Shown here piece after piece: positions 49,700 through 61,204 of a stretch of 64,000 nt of DNA. This DNA comes from Vairimorpha ceranae. Taxonomy: Eukaryota; Microsporidia; Nosematidae. Both the position numbers and the translations under genes were made by a program. The number at the start of each line of letters is the position of its first letter. Positions within the stretch are counted from its first letter, which is position 1. The stretch spans positions 1 to 64,000 of the forward strand of contig NW_020169312.1 of assembly GCF_000988165.1 (NCBI RefSeq), written 5' to 3'. A model generated the notes under the pieces. The model did no database searches, was not told the origin of the DNA, and was given only the letters and a program-made list of their open reading frames with translations.

Positions 49700-50650
49700 C
49701 AAAAGGATGTCTAATTTTTTTATTTATAATAAAAAATAAATAACAATTTCCTAAAAAAAAATTTTTAATAAATTTTTATAAAAAACAAATTTAGATAAAT
49801 AATAAACTTTTTGCGTATATCTCATTAAATTCATATCCGATTTCTAAAAGCTTACACAAATTGAAAACTATCTAATTAGTCATCTTTACAAACTTTTATA
49901 ATGTTTTAAAGATTAATTTTACAGATATTTCACTTAAAATAAACTATTTTTTCAGTAATAATTATTTATAAATTTTAATCTTTTTTTAAAAATGCGCCAT
50001 CAGAAAAAAAAATAAAAAATATAATCAAAGAATTAAAAAAATATATTTAGAATAAACAAAATTGTTAAATGTAATGAAAATTTGCTGTTATATACATATA
50101 CAAAAATTATATGCCCCTTTATCTATGAAAGCTTAGATATTATATTTTCGAAAAAGCATGTTTTGCTAAAAGCAAATTTTAAGTTTAAGTATTTTAAAAT
50201 TAGTAAATTTTAGAAAATTTCTGTTCTATAAATTAATCGCATATAAAAAAATTATCGCGAAATCGTCTTACTGATCTTGAAACGGCAGGACAAATGTCAA
50301 ATATCAATGTGTTGCTTGGCTTAAGACATTTGACATGTTTAAATATATATTTACACTTTTAAATAACCCATGTTTTCTGATAAGCACTTTTTAGATAACA
50401 AAAATTGATATAATTTATAAATTAAACTAGGATTAAAGATTAAAATGCTATATTAGGCATTTTTTGATACTATCAAAATTTTCTTATTTTAGTACTTTTT
50501 TATAATTTTTGTAATAAGAAAAAGATATTAAAACAAACTTTTTTTTGTCTTGTGAGCTCAATAATAAATTAAAGTAATATGTTTGATAAACATCTCAAAT
50601 TATGATTTTTTTCATTTTTATTTAAAAGAAACCTAAGTAAATAAATATTA
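49700..50650. other. Intergenic, one short inverted repeat
   Basis: AT-rich. ACAAATGTCAAAT (about 50289) and AGACATTTGACATG (about 50324) form an inverted repeat spaced by about 20 bases. No gene seen. Confidence 0.4.
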
Positions 50651-50654
50651 ACTA

Positions 50655-51110
50655 ATTTAAAGTTCTACATCTAACAGAAATAGACTTTTTAATCGCATTA
50701 CAATTTCCTTCGATTGTATTTGTATGAATTCCTGTTTGTTTAACTACAAAGCCTTTAGAATGATTTACTGCTTGATGTAAACTGAAATACTTAAAGAGAT
50801 CAATACAGCCTTTTCTACGATCTGAGTAAATTACAAACCTGCTATCGATAAATTTTGTACAAAAATTTGTAACTGTTTCTTTATTTATTTGTTTTACGGG
50901 TTGTAATACAATACGTTTATCAGTTCTACTAACCGCGTCAACGTCCCATACATCACCTACTGAATTTCTTCTATTAATTTTTATCTGCCGAACTTGCTTT
51001 CATCCACTTCCACGATGCATTTATCACCAGCTAGTTTTTGTAATTCGAAGTTTAGATATTTGTTAAAAGTACCAAGTTTTCTTATCTTAATTAAATTTCA
51101 ACTTTTAGTT
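50655..51110 (-). pseudogene. Merlin/IS1595-type transposase remnant
   Basis: Minus-strand blocks are CIVEVDESKFGR (about 51000-51035, first Asp), YSDRRKGCIDLFKYFS (about 50770-50830, second Asp region), HQAVNHSKGFV and GIHTNTIEGN (about 50700-50775, with the catalytic Glu), then AIKKSISVRCRTL to 50660. One stop and at least one frameshift lie near 50960-51000. The catalytic triad is otherwise readable, so decay is moderate. No terminal repeats were identified. Confidence 0.8.
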
Positions 51111-52098
51111 GGATTTTAGATACTATTGATAGTCGTTTAATTAAAGTAAGTGACACATTATTAAGCCACAAATTCAAAAGATTTATCATTGATTAAAAAT
51201 TATGCTTGGATTGTCAAAAATGGAATTCTGATAATAGCTAAATCTTTTTTTACAGGCAAAAAAATTTATAAAAAAGTCTATTAGTCTCCTTAAGTTTGTG
51301 GTATTATTTACCACATTAATTAATTTTATCATTTTCCCTCCATTTCTTTGATTTTTATATAATTAAATTTTTATTGTACCTTTAATAAAAAGGGAAATGA
51401 AATTCAAGAACGTAAATGGCGCAAGTATCGGCGTGAAACGAGTCTATCGAAAACTCCTTCCGGTTGTAGTAAAAAGTTATATCTATAACAGATTAATAAA
51501 GGGGCGGAAAATCGTATTCTCAAAGAGTTCTTTACTTCTGGAAAACTTCCTTTAAAAGATACCAGAGAGTTATTTAATTAAAAAACTATATTTATGCATT
51601 TTCTATTTTTATATATCAATTCAACGTACTAGGCCAAATTATCATGTTCTTCTTTTTTTGTTTCATCTGACGCAACATGTTTAAAATAGTTTTCTAATAT
51701 GTAAATTCTAACTAGTTTATTGATTTTAGTTGAATTACGCCAATTAGTTTTAAGTCGTGGTTTTAGTCATGGTGCAGCTGACACATGACCATCAGTCACT
51801 GTTTGTTGAATCAATTCGTGTGTGATTAAACAAACAAGTGAGTATTCAATGTAGATCAGTCTTTTCGCTTTCCTTTTAGCTTAAACTTTAATATACTGCT
51901 TTCTTATATTGTTTGTTGATGTAATCTTTTATTAAGTAAAAACTATAAATAGGATTTCTACCAATAAAAAAAAATGATGGACAATGGGTCAAATAAACAT
52001 AACTTTTCTTCACAATTTTCTAAACTGGATAGTTATGTTAATAAAAGCTTCCTAATGCTTGTTTATTGAATTCTTTCATTGTTTGAAAATTTGGTTAT
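51111..52098. other. Spacer, possible LTR-like sequence
   Basis: No gene. At about 51930-51985 the stretch AAAACTATAAATAGGATTTC through a CCAATAAA signal resembles AAAACTATAAAAAGAAATCC at about 53080. Both look like the TATA-to-polyadenylation part of an LTR in plus orientation. LTR borders could not be set. Confidence 0.35.
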
Positions 52099-53035
52099 TT
52101 AAATAGTTTTTCTCAAACATTGTTTCAATTTATACCAATAGCTGTAATGTGGTATCAATCTGAAACATGAGGGATACCACAACCAGCCCCCTCCTAACGA
52201 AGAGGACCAATTCCTGTCATGGTTATTACGTCTTAAAACCTCAACATTGTCTCTATGGACCCATTCTGCTATGTTATGTATTTTTATCCACATGTTATTC
52301 TTCCCCACATCAGAAACAGTAAAATGTCCTTCATATAAGTCTTCAATCTTCGTGCTATTAAAATTCTTAATATACAATAAATCTCCTATTCTGGTTAAGT
52401 GCTTTAAGGTAGACTTAACGTCTTCTGCATATGTCCTATGTTGTTTAAGTGATTTCTCAAATACTTTCTTTATCTGTCGCTTTGGGTCAAATATTGAATA
52501 TCCTTGATTAATAACATTGGCTCGCTTCCTAAGCCATGGTGATGGTTTCCATTGATTCTAATCATTATTCTCCTTGCTATGTTGATTATGTTGTCTCCCT
52601 TATTCATTCTTAGCATCTCTGCAACCGTTTGATTTAGTCGCTCACTTATCTATCACATTAGAATATGGGTGATAAATTGGTGTTGATGCTTTCTTAATTT
52701 TCATTGAGTTTAGATACTTATCAAACTTCTTAGCCGAATATTTGTACACCATTGTCACAAATAATTTTCTTAAGTTCGCCGAATTTGTTGATCAACACAT
52801 CCAAAGAACCGATAATATTATCTTCTGTTATCCTAGTGGTAAAAATTACCAATTTATATTGACTGTACACGCCAGTTATCGTTATAAAAAATTCTTTCTG
52901 AGTTTTTGTTTTAAACTTAAAGTATTTAATATCAAAGAGACCAAAAATGTCACTACATATTACGTAATTAACCCTCTCTGAATATATATTGTTGGATGTT
53001 AAACATCCAGTAGTTTCATATACGAATGAAATCAC
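52099..53035 (-). pseudogene. Ty3/Gypsy-type integrase remnant
   Basis: Minus-strand pieces run in order. CSDIFGLFD then ITGVYSQYKLVIFTTRITED (about 52830-52965) contains the first Asp. KKIICDNGVQIFG (about 52735) contains the second. SERLNQTVAEMLRMNKGDN (about 52600-52655) contains the Glu of the D,D(35)E triad. A C-terminal part then shows FDPKRQIKK, RIGDLLYIKNF, YEGHFTVSDVG and WVHRDNVEVLRR, fitting the GPY/F-type end. Frameshifts and a stop (near 52558) break it. Gag, protease and RT on this strand are missing. Confidence 0.8.
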
Positions 53036-53099
53036 GATGTCTTAAGCTTGTTTATTTGTTTGTTTACATTTTTCATGTAAAACTATAAAAAGAAATCCA

Positions 53100-54560
53100 A
53101 AATAAAGAAGGATGTCATTTATTAATACCTCTTCTAAGTCTTCAAGACCCAAATAGGTTAGCGGTGTACCATCTTCCGAGACAAAGGCAAAGGCCTTTGA
53201 GGAACACACTAAAGTTTATGAAAGTGCTTAAGGCAACTATCCTACAGCGTCAAAAGTAGAAGGCTACGAGAAGTTAAGCTCATTTTCAGCACCGATGGTA
53301 ATTTTTAAGATGAATCTGCAGGAAGAGGAAGTGAAAAGAAAACTGTTTATAATTTAGTGTGAAGATGGCTTTAAAACCCGTTCAGAAAAATCAAAAATGA
53401 TTTCCGTGACAAAGAAAAGTAGTGTTGACATAAAGGATTGGTTTTATGAAACTGGATCAAGAAATAGTTTACCGGAATCCTGGGATGAATTCAAATTACG
53501 AATTATTGATTTGTGTATTGAACAAGTACTTGATTCACTGTATAGATACACAAATGAACCATGGAGTAAGTACGTCGAAAGAATACGTGATAAAGCTATA
53601 TCTACAAATGCAAGTAATGAACAAGTCTTTAAGACGCTGCGACGCGAGAACTCCCCGGAAATTTTTAGAAACATGTTTTACACCTTTGAGGATTTGGAGA
53701 AACCTGCAAAGACTTCGATGGAGTATTAGAAAAAGTCGAGAATAAGACCAAACAATGTAGTAAATAGGCAACCCAACTCAAGTAGGAAAAATAAGAATGT
53801 GGAATGCTATAGCTGTAAAAGCCTAGGACATTATGCAACTGACTGCCCCCAAAAAGGCAAAACAGATTCTATAAATTTAGTTGATAAACATTTGAAGTGT
53901 ACCGGCTTGGCACAGAAGTTGTAAAAATAAACAATATATTTCTTCCTGCGGTGTTTGATGGCGACACATGCGAGTCTATCGTAACAAGCAAATTGTTAAA
54001 AAAACCTATAAACACGACGACTAAACATGTAAAGAAAACTTTTAAACTAATTGATGGATCAACAATAGAAATAAATCACATGGTAGAGTTACATATTGAG
54101 TATAGAAATCAAAGCTTTAATGAAGAGTTTTATATTGTAGAAAATGAAATCGACAAACAGATACTACTAGGTAATACACTTTCGTGGAAACTTAGAGAAA
54201 CAAAGAAAATGTTTATCGAATGCTGCATAAATACCAAAGACCATCCACCTATAAGTTGGAGCAGACCAATAAGAACATTGCAAGATAAGAGGGACTTCCA
54301 AGATCTAATTTAGGACTTAGAGAAAGGAGGTATTGTAGAGAAGAGTAAATCGTCCTGGTCAAACCCAGTGGTTTTAGTAAGGAAAAATGTGGTAAACTAA
54401 GATTTTGCGTGGACTTCAGAAACTTAAATAATTAAGAAATCTGGATGGGTTTGAGACACCTAGAATACAGGAGTTGATAACAACGCTACATAAGAAAAGA
54501 TACTTTTCATGCGCCGATTTGAAGGATGGATTTGTGGTATTGATTCCACATGAAATGTTT
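53100..54560 (+). pseudogene. Ty3/Gypsy-type gag-protease-RT remnant
   Basis: Plus-strand pieces run in order. A gag-like helical frame at 53397-53729 contains LPESWDEFKLRIIDLCIEQV. A CCHC zinc knuckle CYSCKSLGHYATDC follows at about 53800-53845. A frame at 53897-54313 has a protease-like PAVFDGDTCESIV and a C-terminal HPPISWSRPIR. The start of reverse transcriptase is at about 54315-54545 (GGIVEKSKSSWSNPVVLVRK, then RYFSCADLKDGF). Frameshifts separate the blocks, and the sequence ends before the catalytic RT residues. It faces away from the integrase remnant at 52.1-53.0 kb. Confidence 0.8.
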
Positions 54561-54686
54561 TCTATTTTCTGAATTTTCTTGAAGAAATTTTATTATAAAA
54601 ATATTTCATGAAAAGAAGGGCATCGCTGTCATGAATAACTTACATAATCATCAACAGCAAGAGAATTATAAGATCAACAGAGGATC

Positions 54687-55330
54687 TCACAAGAGTACCA
54701 TTCCCCATGAAGTTAATAAACAATTTAAGTTGCACCAATTTAGTTTGGCTTCAGTAGCGAGCATTGTGGAGAACTTTCTTAGTTCTGGTCGCCTTCTTGC
54801 GTTTCTCGCCACAGTAGCTTTATCTCTTCGAGCTATAATCTTCATGTATCCTTTTGCCGGTACATAACTTGTATCAACAATCCCAAAAACCCAGTCTTGA
54901 TGTTTTGGCGTTCGTTCTCTGTGATATTTTTGCTTGTGAACAAACAAGCTTTCATCAATTTAACAAATAATGCCAGGACCACCAAGGGAAATCATTTTTC
55001 TAATAAAGAACTCTACACACGCCAATTGTCTTATAATGTCCCATTCTTGTCAAACCGCCAATATTCTTATGTGAAGGGTTTATACTCAAAAGGTAAATGG
55101 CATATACTCCCGTTTGTAAATCAATTTATGTTTTCTCAAAAAACAAAATGTTTTTGATTGAAAGTGTAATTTTAAACTTAAGACGTTGTTTGTTTCCCCA
55201 TGTCCAAACAAACTGGCCTTTATTATTACTACAGGCTCGCCAATTCACACATCTAAGCAAAAAAAACAATGCATGTCCAATTTTATCAATCCTGTAAATT
55301 TGAAAAAATTAATAGTACAATTTATATCTA
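54687..55330 (-). pseudogene. Merlin/IS1595-type transposase remnant, ISXO2-like subtype
   Basis: On the minus strand the core reads SLGGPGIIC, stop, IDESLFVHKQKYHRER (about 54935-54995, first Asp), then QDWVFGIVDTSYVPAKGYMK (about 54840-54900). The next block, with IIARRDKATVARNARRRPEL, has lost the second Asp region. N-terminal sequence to about 55330 (CVNWRACSNNKGQFVWTWGN) is frameshifted but recognisable as the transposase's N-terminal part. The SLFVHK form differs from the SKFG form at 28.7, 50.7 and 57.3 kb, so it belongs to another lineage. Confidence 0.75.
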
Positions 55331-55384
55331 CACCAATAATTGTAAAGTTGTTTCTTAAAGGAAATTCCCCTCATATAATATAAG

Positions 55385-57120
55385 GGTAAAAATTAAAAAA
55401 AATTATGCTGCTTTATTTCTCCCAAGGGAGAAATAACCTTATGATTTATTCTTAAAAATATTTTATTTTTTTCAACCCAATTTCAGAATGAACATAAAGG
55501 AAGAATCTAGAAAATATTTTTATAATAAGTTTTTACATCAAAAGTGTTTTAAAATTACTTTAAGTTTAGTTTGTTTCCTCGAGGACACGACAATATGATA
55601 CACCTTTATGCATGTATTTTTTATTTATAATTACAAATGGCTTTTTTTATTGTAAATTAAAATTTGCTATAGACACCTTGTTATTATTTATAAAACTTGC
55701 CAGATAATACTGGAGTAGAATTGTACGTTAAAAAATATTATATTTTAGATTTGGTTTTATGATAATAATTTTTGTTTAATTTATAATTGTGATTTCTTTT
55801 TAATTTCATTTTTTTTACTTTAACTTTATTTACATTTTTATTTCAATTGAAGCAGGAATGTTTTGATTTACTTAAACTTAGTGATAGTATCTGAACTCCT
55901 TGGTTTTAGAATTACCAAATACCATGCCAAAAGTACAAGACATAACTAAATAGAAACAAGGAAAACGCACAGAAACGCCGTTCCATGCTTAAAGAAATAA
56001 ATCCAACACCAATGCTACTCGTATTTTTAAAAAATACAAAGAATTTTACAAATTCAAAAAAAGAAGGGATAAAAAATAAATTAAAATTTTCCTTATCTTT
56101 TTTAACATAGTAGATAGATTAACTAATGCTATCCCGTTTTAAACGAAATTATAAACACGATGTATGCTCTTTTTCTCAATCTGCATTATGCCCTTGGGCT
56201 TGTATTTATTGTTCAAAAGTATAAAATGCCTTCTTTATCAATAATTACATTTTGCAATAGTTCCCTACTTTACGATTTAAATAATTGTTAAAACTACAGG
56301 AAAATGCACAAAAATAAATTTACGTTTGTATACTGTTTCTTAATATAAAATACAAAAAAATTTACAAATTCAAAAAAATGGTTAAAGGTTAAATGAAAAT
56401 TTTTTTTATCTTTTTATAATATAAGTAGAATTGATAGATAGGTGGATGATTGATGATGACGATTAATGATATAGATGTGGTATAATACCACCGTAGTATA
56501 TTCTTTTACATGATAGTTTCAGTTCTATGTAGTGAAATTTCTTGTTTTTATTTGTAAGAATTAATCGATTTATTAAATTTGTTTAAGAACGAGTTATTCT
56601 GGAAATTTTTATATATTACGGACAAAATACAAACTTCTTTTCAGCTTTTTAAATACAGTTGTAAGAAAATCATTGGTTTTTTTTACGTCATTTTATTTAA
56701 TTGATTAATGTCAAAATAGCTGCCTGCAAAAATATTTTTTATAAATGTTTAAAATTAAAACAACTCTTTGAAACTAAGCTACCGCAAGGTTAAGAAACCC
56801 TGTTCCACTAAAAATGAAACTCATGAATTTTTTTAAAAACATACCCTAAAAATTAAATTTGAAATGTAAAAACAAAAAAAATAATAATAATTGTTAGAAA
56901 TATTATTTATTTCTTTTTCCTTTTTGTCATAAAAATTGGGGTTCAATTAATTATGAAATTAAAATTACGAATAAATTATTTTAAAAAGTCAAACCAAGTT
57001 GTTCCTTGGCTTGGCTACAACAATAATATTCATTAATCTTATTGTTTATTCATTAAAAAGGCGTGAAACTGTATAATGGAATGAATATTAGCATAATTTT
57101 TTGATAATATGTACCTCATT
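55385..57120. other. Gene-less stretch with a ~95 bp direct repeat
   Basis: No intact gene. Segments 56029-56125 and 56347-56440 are direct repeats (ACAAATTCAAAAAAA, a TTATCTTTTT block and a TAGATAGAT block). Around 56150-56220 a frame with DVCSFSQSALCPWACIYC looks coding-like and Cys-rich, but it is short and broken. Confidence 0.5.
56029..56440. repeat. Direct repeat pair, ~95 bp units 318 bp apart
   Basis: Copy 1 is at 56029-56125 and copy 2 at 56347-56440, with about 75-80% identity by eye. Both contain TTTACAAATTCAAAAAAA near the start. Possibly the ends of a lost or decayed element. Confidence 0.6.
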
Positions 57121-57124
57121 AAAT

Positions 57125-58180
57125 ACGGATTAATTAACTTTTTTGTTCTACATCTACTATAAGGTATAAATGCTTTGACAGAAGACCAAGTTCCTTCTAT
57201 GGTATTGGTATGTATACCAATGGTTGAATCCTTAAAACATTTACTGTGGTTTACAATCTTGTGATTAAATTCATGCTCATTTAAATTTCAATATAACTTC
57301 CAGCGATCACTATAGATTGTAGACTCACGCGCTACACAATTTTTAATTTTAAGCCGAGGTGTTTATTTGGCTCTATCATCGCCTGAAAAAAGAATACTCT
57401 TTTTTATTATTTCTTTTTTCAACAAGGTGGCCTTTATTATATTTTCCCTTACCAAACTTTGATTCATCTATTTCTATAATTTCATTATCATTACTGTCCT
57501 GTATCACAGGCAATGTATTTTATGTTAAATAAAACTCTACAATGGTATAAATAAATTTTCTTTTAATTATTCTATTACCATTTATCTCATTGTGGCTCCC
57601 TACATAATTCCTATTAAAAAAACCTTTGCTCATGCCCCTCCTCGGTTCATAAATTTTATTTATAATTTCTTTAGAAATTTTGAAAGGAAAAATTATATAC
57701 AAAGTGAAATTAGACTTTTTTGTATTTTGTTTTAAAATATCTTTCTGTAATCTACTAAAGAATTAATTAAAGTTTCTTCTTTTGACAGAAGTCTTATAAA
57801 TTAATTCATGTTGTGATACTGCTATATCACAATTATTAATGTTATTATATAACTATTCAACAATGATATCTGAAACTTTTTTAAGGATGCTTTTAACAGA
57901 TTTTTTTGACACCCTTAGAATATACGATATTGCCTTATTATTTACTTTTTGTAGACATAATTTTATAATTTTAATAAAAGTATGCTTGCTTTTTTTAAAG
58001 CCATGAAAAATAGTATTCTTCCATATGTAAACATGCTTTCTATATTTGACGCCAAACTTGTTTTTACACTTTACAAATTCATAAAAATCATTCTTTTCTA
58101 TTGTAACAACTTCATTGCATACACTTCCATTAATTATTCTTGTTGAGATCAGTACATATTTATAAGGACTAATCACATCT
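57125..58180 (-). pseudogene. Merlin/IS1595-type transposase, nearly full-length but broken
   Basis: From right to left on the minus strand, the N-terminal part at 57853-58176 has YRKHVYIWKNTIFHGFKKSK and a helix-turn-helix-like CLQKVNNKAISYILRVSKKS. The middle is at 57520-57720. Then IIEIDESKFGKGKYNKGH (about 57430-57485) holds the first Asp, and GIHTNTIEGTWSSVKAFIP (about 57165-57220) holds the catalytic Glu. Stops and shifts occur between. This is the most complete Merlin-type copy here, covering about 1.05 kb. Its end repeats were not found. Confidence 0.8.
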
Positions 58181-59050
58181 TCTTATGAGGTAAAACAAAT
58201 ATTTGATTCCTTTTATTGGTGCGTTTCGAAACAATGACTATGAATAGCATTTTTAAATAAAGATTAGTTTATGTATGAATCAGCAGTTGGCAATAATTCT
58301 AATATAGTCAAAAATTTACACCTTAATATCTTTTTTTTTCAACATTTCAAATTTCTTTTTTGGGTATATTTTTAAAAATATCAAAGCCTTCATTTTTGGT
58401 GGAACAGTGTATTTTGCTCCTTACAGCAAGCATCAATCTTAAAAAAAAAAGTCATAGCTTTATTGAATTTAATTACTCTTAAATTAATTTATAGTGTTGT
58501 AACATCGTAAGCACTTGCTTAGTTTACTTGTATAACAACTCTGAAATACCTGCACATTTAAAAATAAAACTCTTGTGCTAAGTAACTATTCCCCAAAATT
58601 CCTTTATTTTTAGTTCAGCGAGCTTTAAATTAATCTGTATTTTTGATGTATTTACTTACTTGATAAAATCATCGAATAATTGCTCCTTTTTCCGAAACAA
58701 AGTATAAACAACCACCATATAGATTTCATCATATTACACATCCTTTTCTAGCAACTTTTTTTATTTACTAATCTCTGCACAAACCATCTTTTGCTCTTAT
58801 GTTTAGTTAAGCGGTAGTTTATAATATTATAGCTGATTTTAATTAACATGTATTTAATGTTGCTAACATTATTAATTTTTGTAATATTTCACATGTTAAA
58901 TGAAACCATCCTGATAAATTTAAATCTTTTTGATATCTAACGAGAACAATTAAAATTGTTTTTATAAAATTTAGAGCAATTGGTATAAAGTGGTAGGCTG
59001 AGTTTTGCCTGCTTTCGTTACATCGGGTTCAATAAATTGTTGTTTGTTCC
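58181..59050. other. Intergenic, no gene seen
   Basis: AT-rich sequence between two Merlin-type remnants on opposite strands. Nothing recognisable. Confidence 0.4.
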
Positions 59051-59059
59051 TTTGTGTGG

Positions 59060-59562
59060 TGTACCACATGCACTTGATTCAAAATAAACTAAATGTCAAA
59101 AATATGATTGTTGACATCCATGATTAATTAAACTGTTGAGGGAATCTAGGTTTTTGGTGCTGTAGAATGGGTACAAGAAATATACTATTAGTTCCGGTTG
59201 AAAGAAAAAGTAGGGAAGTTTTAGAAGAGATTATTTTTAGGTTAGCGGACAAAAATTTTATTTTGTATTCTGACTTTTGGAAAGCCTACAGAAATTTAGG
59301 TAATCATTTTTATAAGCATTGTACTGTAAATCATTCAAAAAAAAATTGTTAGATATAGCGCAGATGGTAACATACATTACCATCGAAGGAAATTGGCCTG
59401 CTGTAAAGAGAAAAGTTCCTATAAAATGTAGAACTTCTAGGTTAATTGATCTCCATCTTTTAAGATTTATGCTATTTAGCAACGAAAAATGTTCTAAATT
59501 GTCTAAATTACTAGTAAATTCTCTTTTTCATAATTATAAAAAAAATAAATTAATTAATTGAG
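59060..59562 (+). pseudogene. Merlin/IS1595-type transposase remnant, C-terminal half
   Basis: Plus strand. Remains of the first Asp block come first (about 59075-59110). Then FGAVEMGTRNILLVPVERKS (about 59150-59205) and FILYSDFWKAYRNLG (about 59250-59300) carry the second Asp. HCTVNHSKKN follows, and after a frameshift ITIEGNWPAVKRKVPIKCRT (about 59375-59430) carries the Glu; the frame ends at 59561. Two intact half-frames remain, suggesting relatively recent inactivation. Confidence 0.8.
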
Positions 59563-60484
59563 AAATAAGTAAGTCGATTTGTTTATTAAATACATTTAAA
59601 ACAAAATTGCTCACTTATTTTTTAAAATGTCTGAAAAGAAGAAAAAACTATGTTTTAAATAATTTACAGTTTTCTTTTGTTTTTAAATTTTTAAAAATAA
59701 GGATAAGTTTTTTTTAAAACGGTGTATATCAAAAAACGTGCAGCACAGGTTAAAATTCTCCGATCTTTTCTTAATTTCATTCTCTCAAAGAATTTTTTTT
59801 TTAAATAGTTTTATTTTAATTAATATGTTATTTTTGAGTCTTAATTTACTATTTAAAAAAGTTTATTTATTTTAGGTTTATTCTTAGTTCAACTGATAAT
59901 TAAACGTCCCTTTCAAAGTCTCCGTATTTCTTATGCAGTTTCCGGATAGACATCATATTGTTTATAACCTTTTATACGGCGTATTAAGGTTTTTTTAAGT
60001 TCTATCTGGGAGAGAATGTCTCAAGACACATCTTTGACTATCTCTGGACATAAAGGATAGTAAAAAAATACTTACTTGTAATTTATTTTTATTAAAACTG
60101 TACCTCAGGCAGAAGTACTCATTTTCAAAAAACATCAAAAAATATCATTTTTTAAATTTCTTATAAAATATTACTTTTAGTAATTGAATTTTGATTCTTA
60201 TTCCAACATATTGTTTAAGTATATGCATTAAATGAGAGTTTATTTTCAAAGAATTTTTGAAAATTATAATAAAAATAATTCTTTTTTTTATTCTTGAAAA
60301 TTTTCTTTTAAATAATTTAAGTAATGTGAAAATCTACAAGAACAAACATTTTTAAGCAGAAAGAAAAAAATTTTATGGTAAAGAATTCAAGAAAAAGATT
60401 GATAAATTTAATAATTAAAAGTGTTATATATTGAAATCAAATAAATTTTATTGTTCATAACAGTCAATTATTTATTTAACAAAA
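59563..60484. other. rDNA-proximal spacer, no feature seen
   Basis: AT-rich. No gene or clear repeat found. It separates the last transposon remnant from the 5S gene. Confidence 0.4.
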
Positions 60485-60600
60485 ACTACAGCACCTAGCT
60501 TTTCCGAGCGGTTTCCCATCTCAGTACTAACAAGGCTCTTACTGGCTTAACTTCGGAGAGCTGACGAGTTCCGGTGTTTTACAGTAGATATGGCCGTAGC
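60485..60600 (-). rRNA. 5S ribosomal RNA
   Basis: The minus strand from 60600 reads GCTACGGCCATATCTACTG. It contains the internal C box (AGTACTGAGATGGGAAACCG) and ends in TGCTGTAGT, which pairs with the 5' GCTAC. A run of five T follows on the minus strand (60485-60481) as Pol III terminator. Length is about 116 bases. It is transcribed divergently from the SSU-LSU unit that starts about 600 bp away. Confidence 0.93.
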
Positions 60601-61204
60601 TAAATGCTGCATAGATAAAATTTTATTAAACTAATTTATTGAAAAAGTAGTTTTCATATTATTTTCTAAATTTTCAAACTTTTAAATTATAGTACAATTA
60701 TTTTGAGAAATTTATAATTCATTGATATATTCTTAAAAGTAATCTATTAACATTAAATTATAAAAATTTTTATGTACTTTGTAATTACATTATAACACGA
60801 TAAAAATAATAATACACTTTTGTATTTATCTAATAGATTTATATAATAAACATTAATGATTCTTTTTAATTGTTACTAATTTATGCCATATATTATATAC
60901 ATTTCTAAAATTAAATCAAAAAAGTTATTTATTCTTGAGGAGCAATTTTTTCTTATTTAAAAATTTTCTAATCTGTAAATTAGTGATTGATCAATAAATT
61001 ACTGATTTATTAAATGATTTTTTTGAACCCTTGTTAAAAAATTATTTATTTTAATTTGATAATATATCAATATGTTTTGTACTTTATTTTTATTATAGTT
61101 TTCATATATTATATCTGTGAAATGTGTTCTTTAGAAATTTATTATTTCTAATTATTTTCTTTTATATACTGACTTTTATGGTTATATATAATGTTGTATA
61201 CACA
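60601..61204. other. Intergenic spacer between 5S and SSU rRNA
   Basis: About 600 bp, A+T-rich, no open frame of note. It must hold the Pol I promoter for the SSU-LSU transcript and the region upstream of 5S. ATAATAAACATTAAT and ATTGATCAATAAATTACTGATT words are present, but no element is assignable. Confidence 0.5.
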
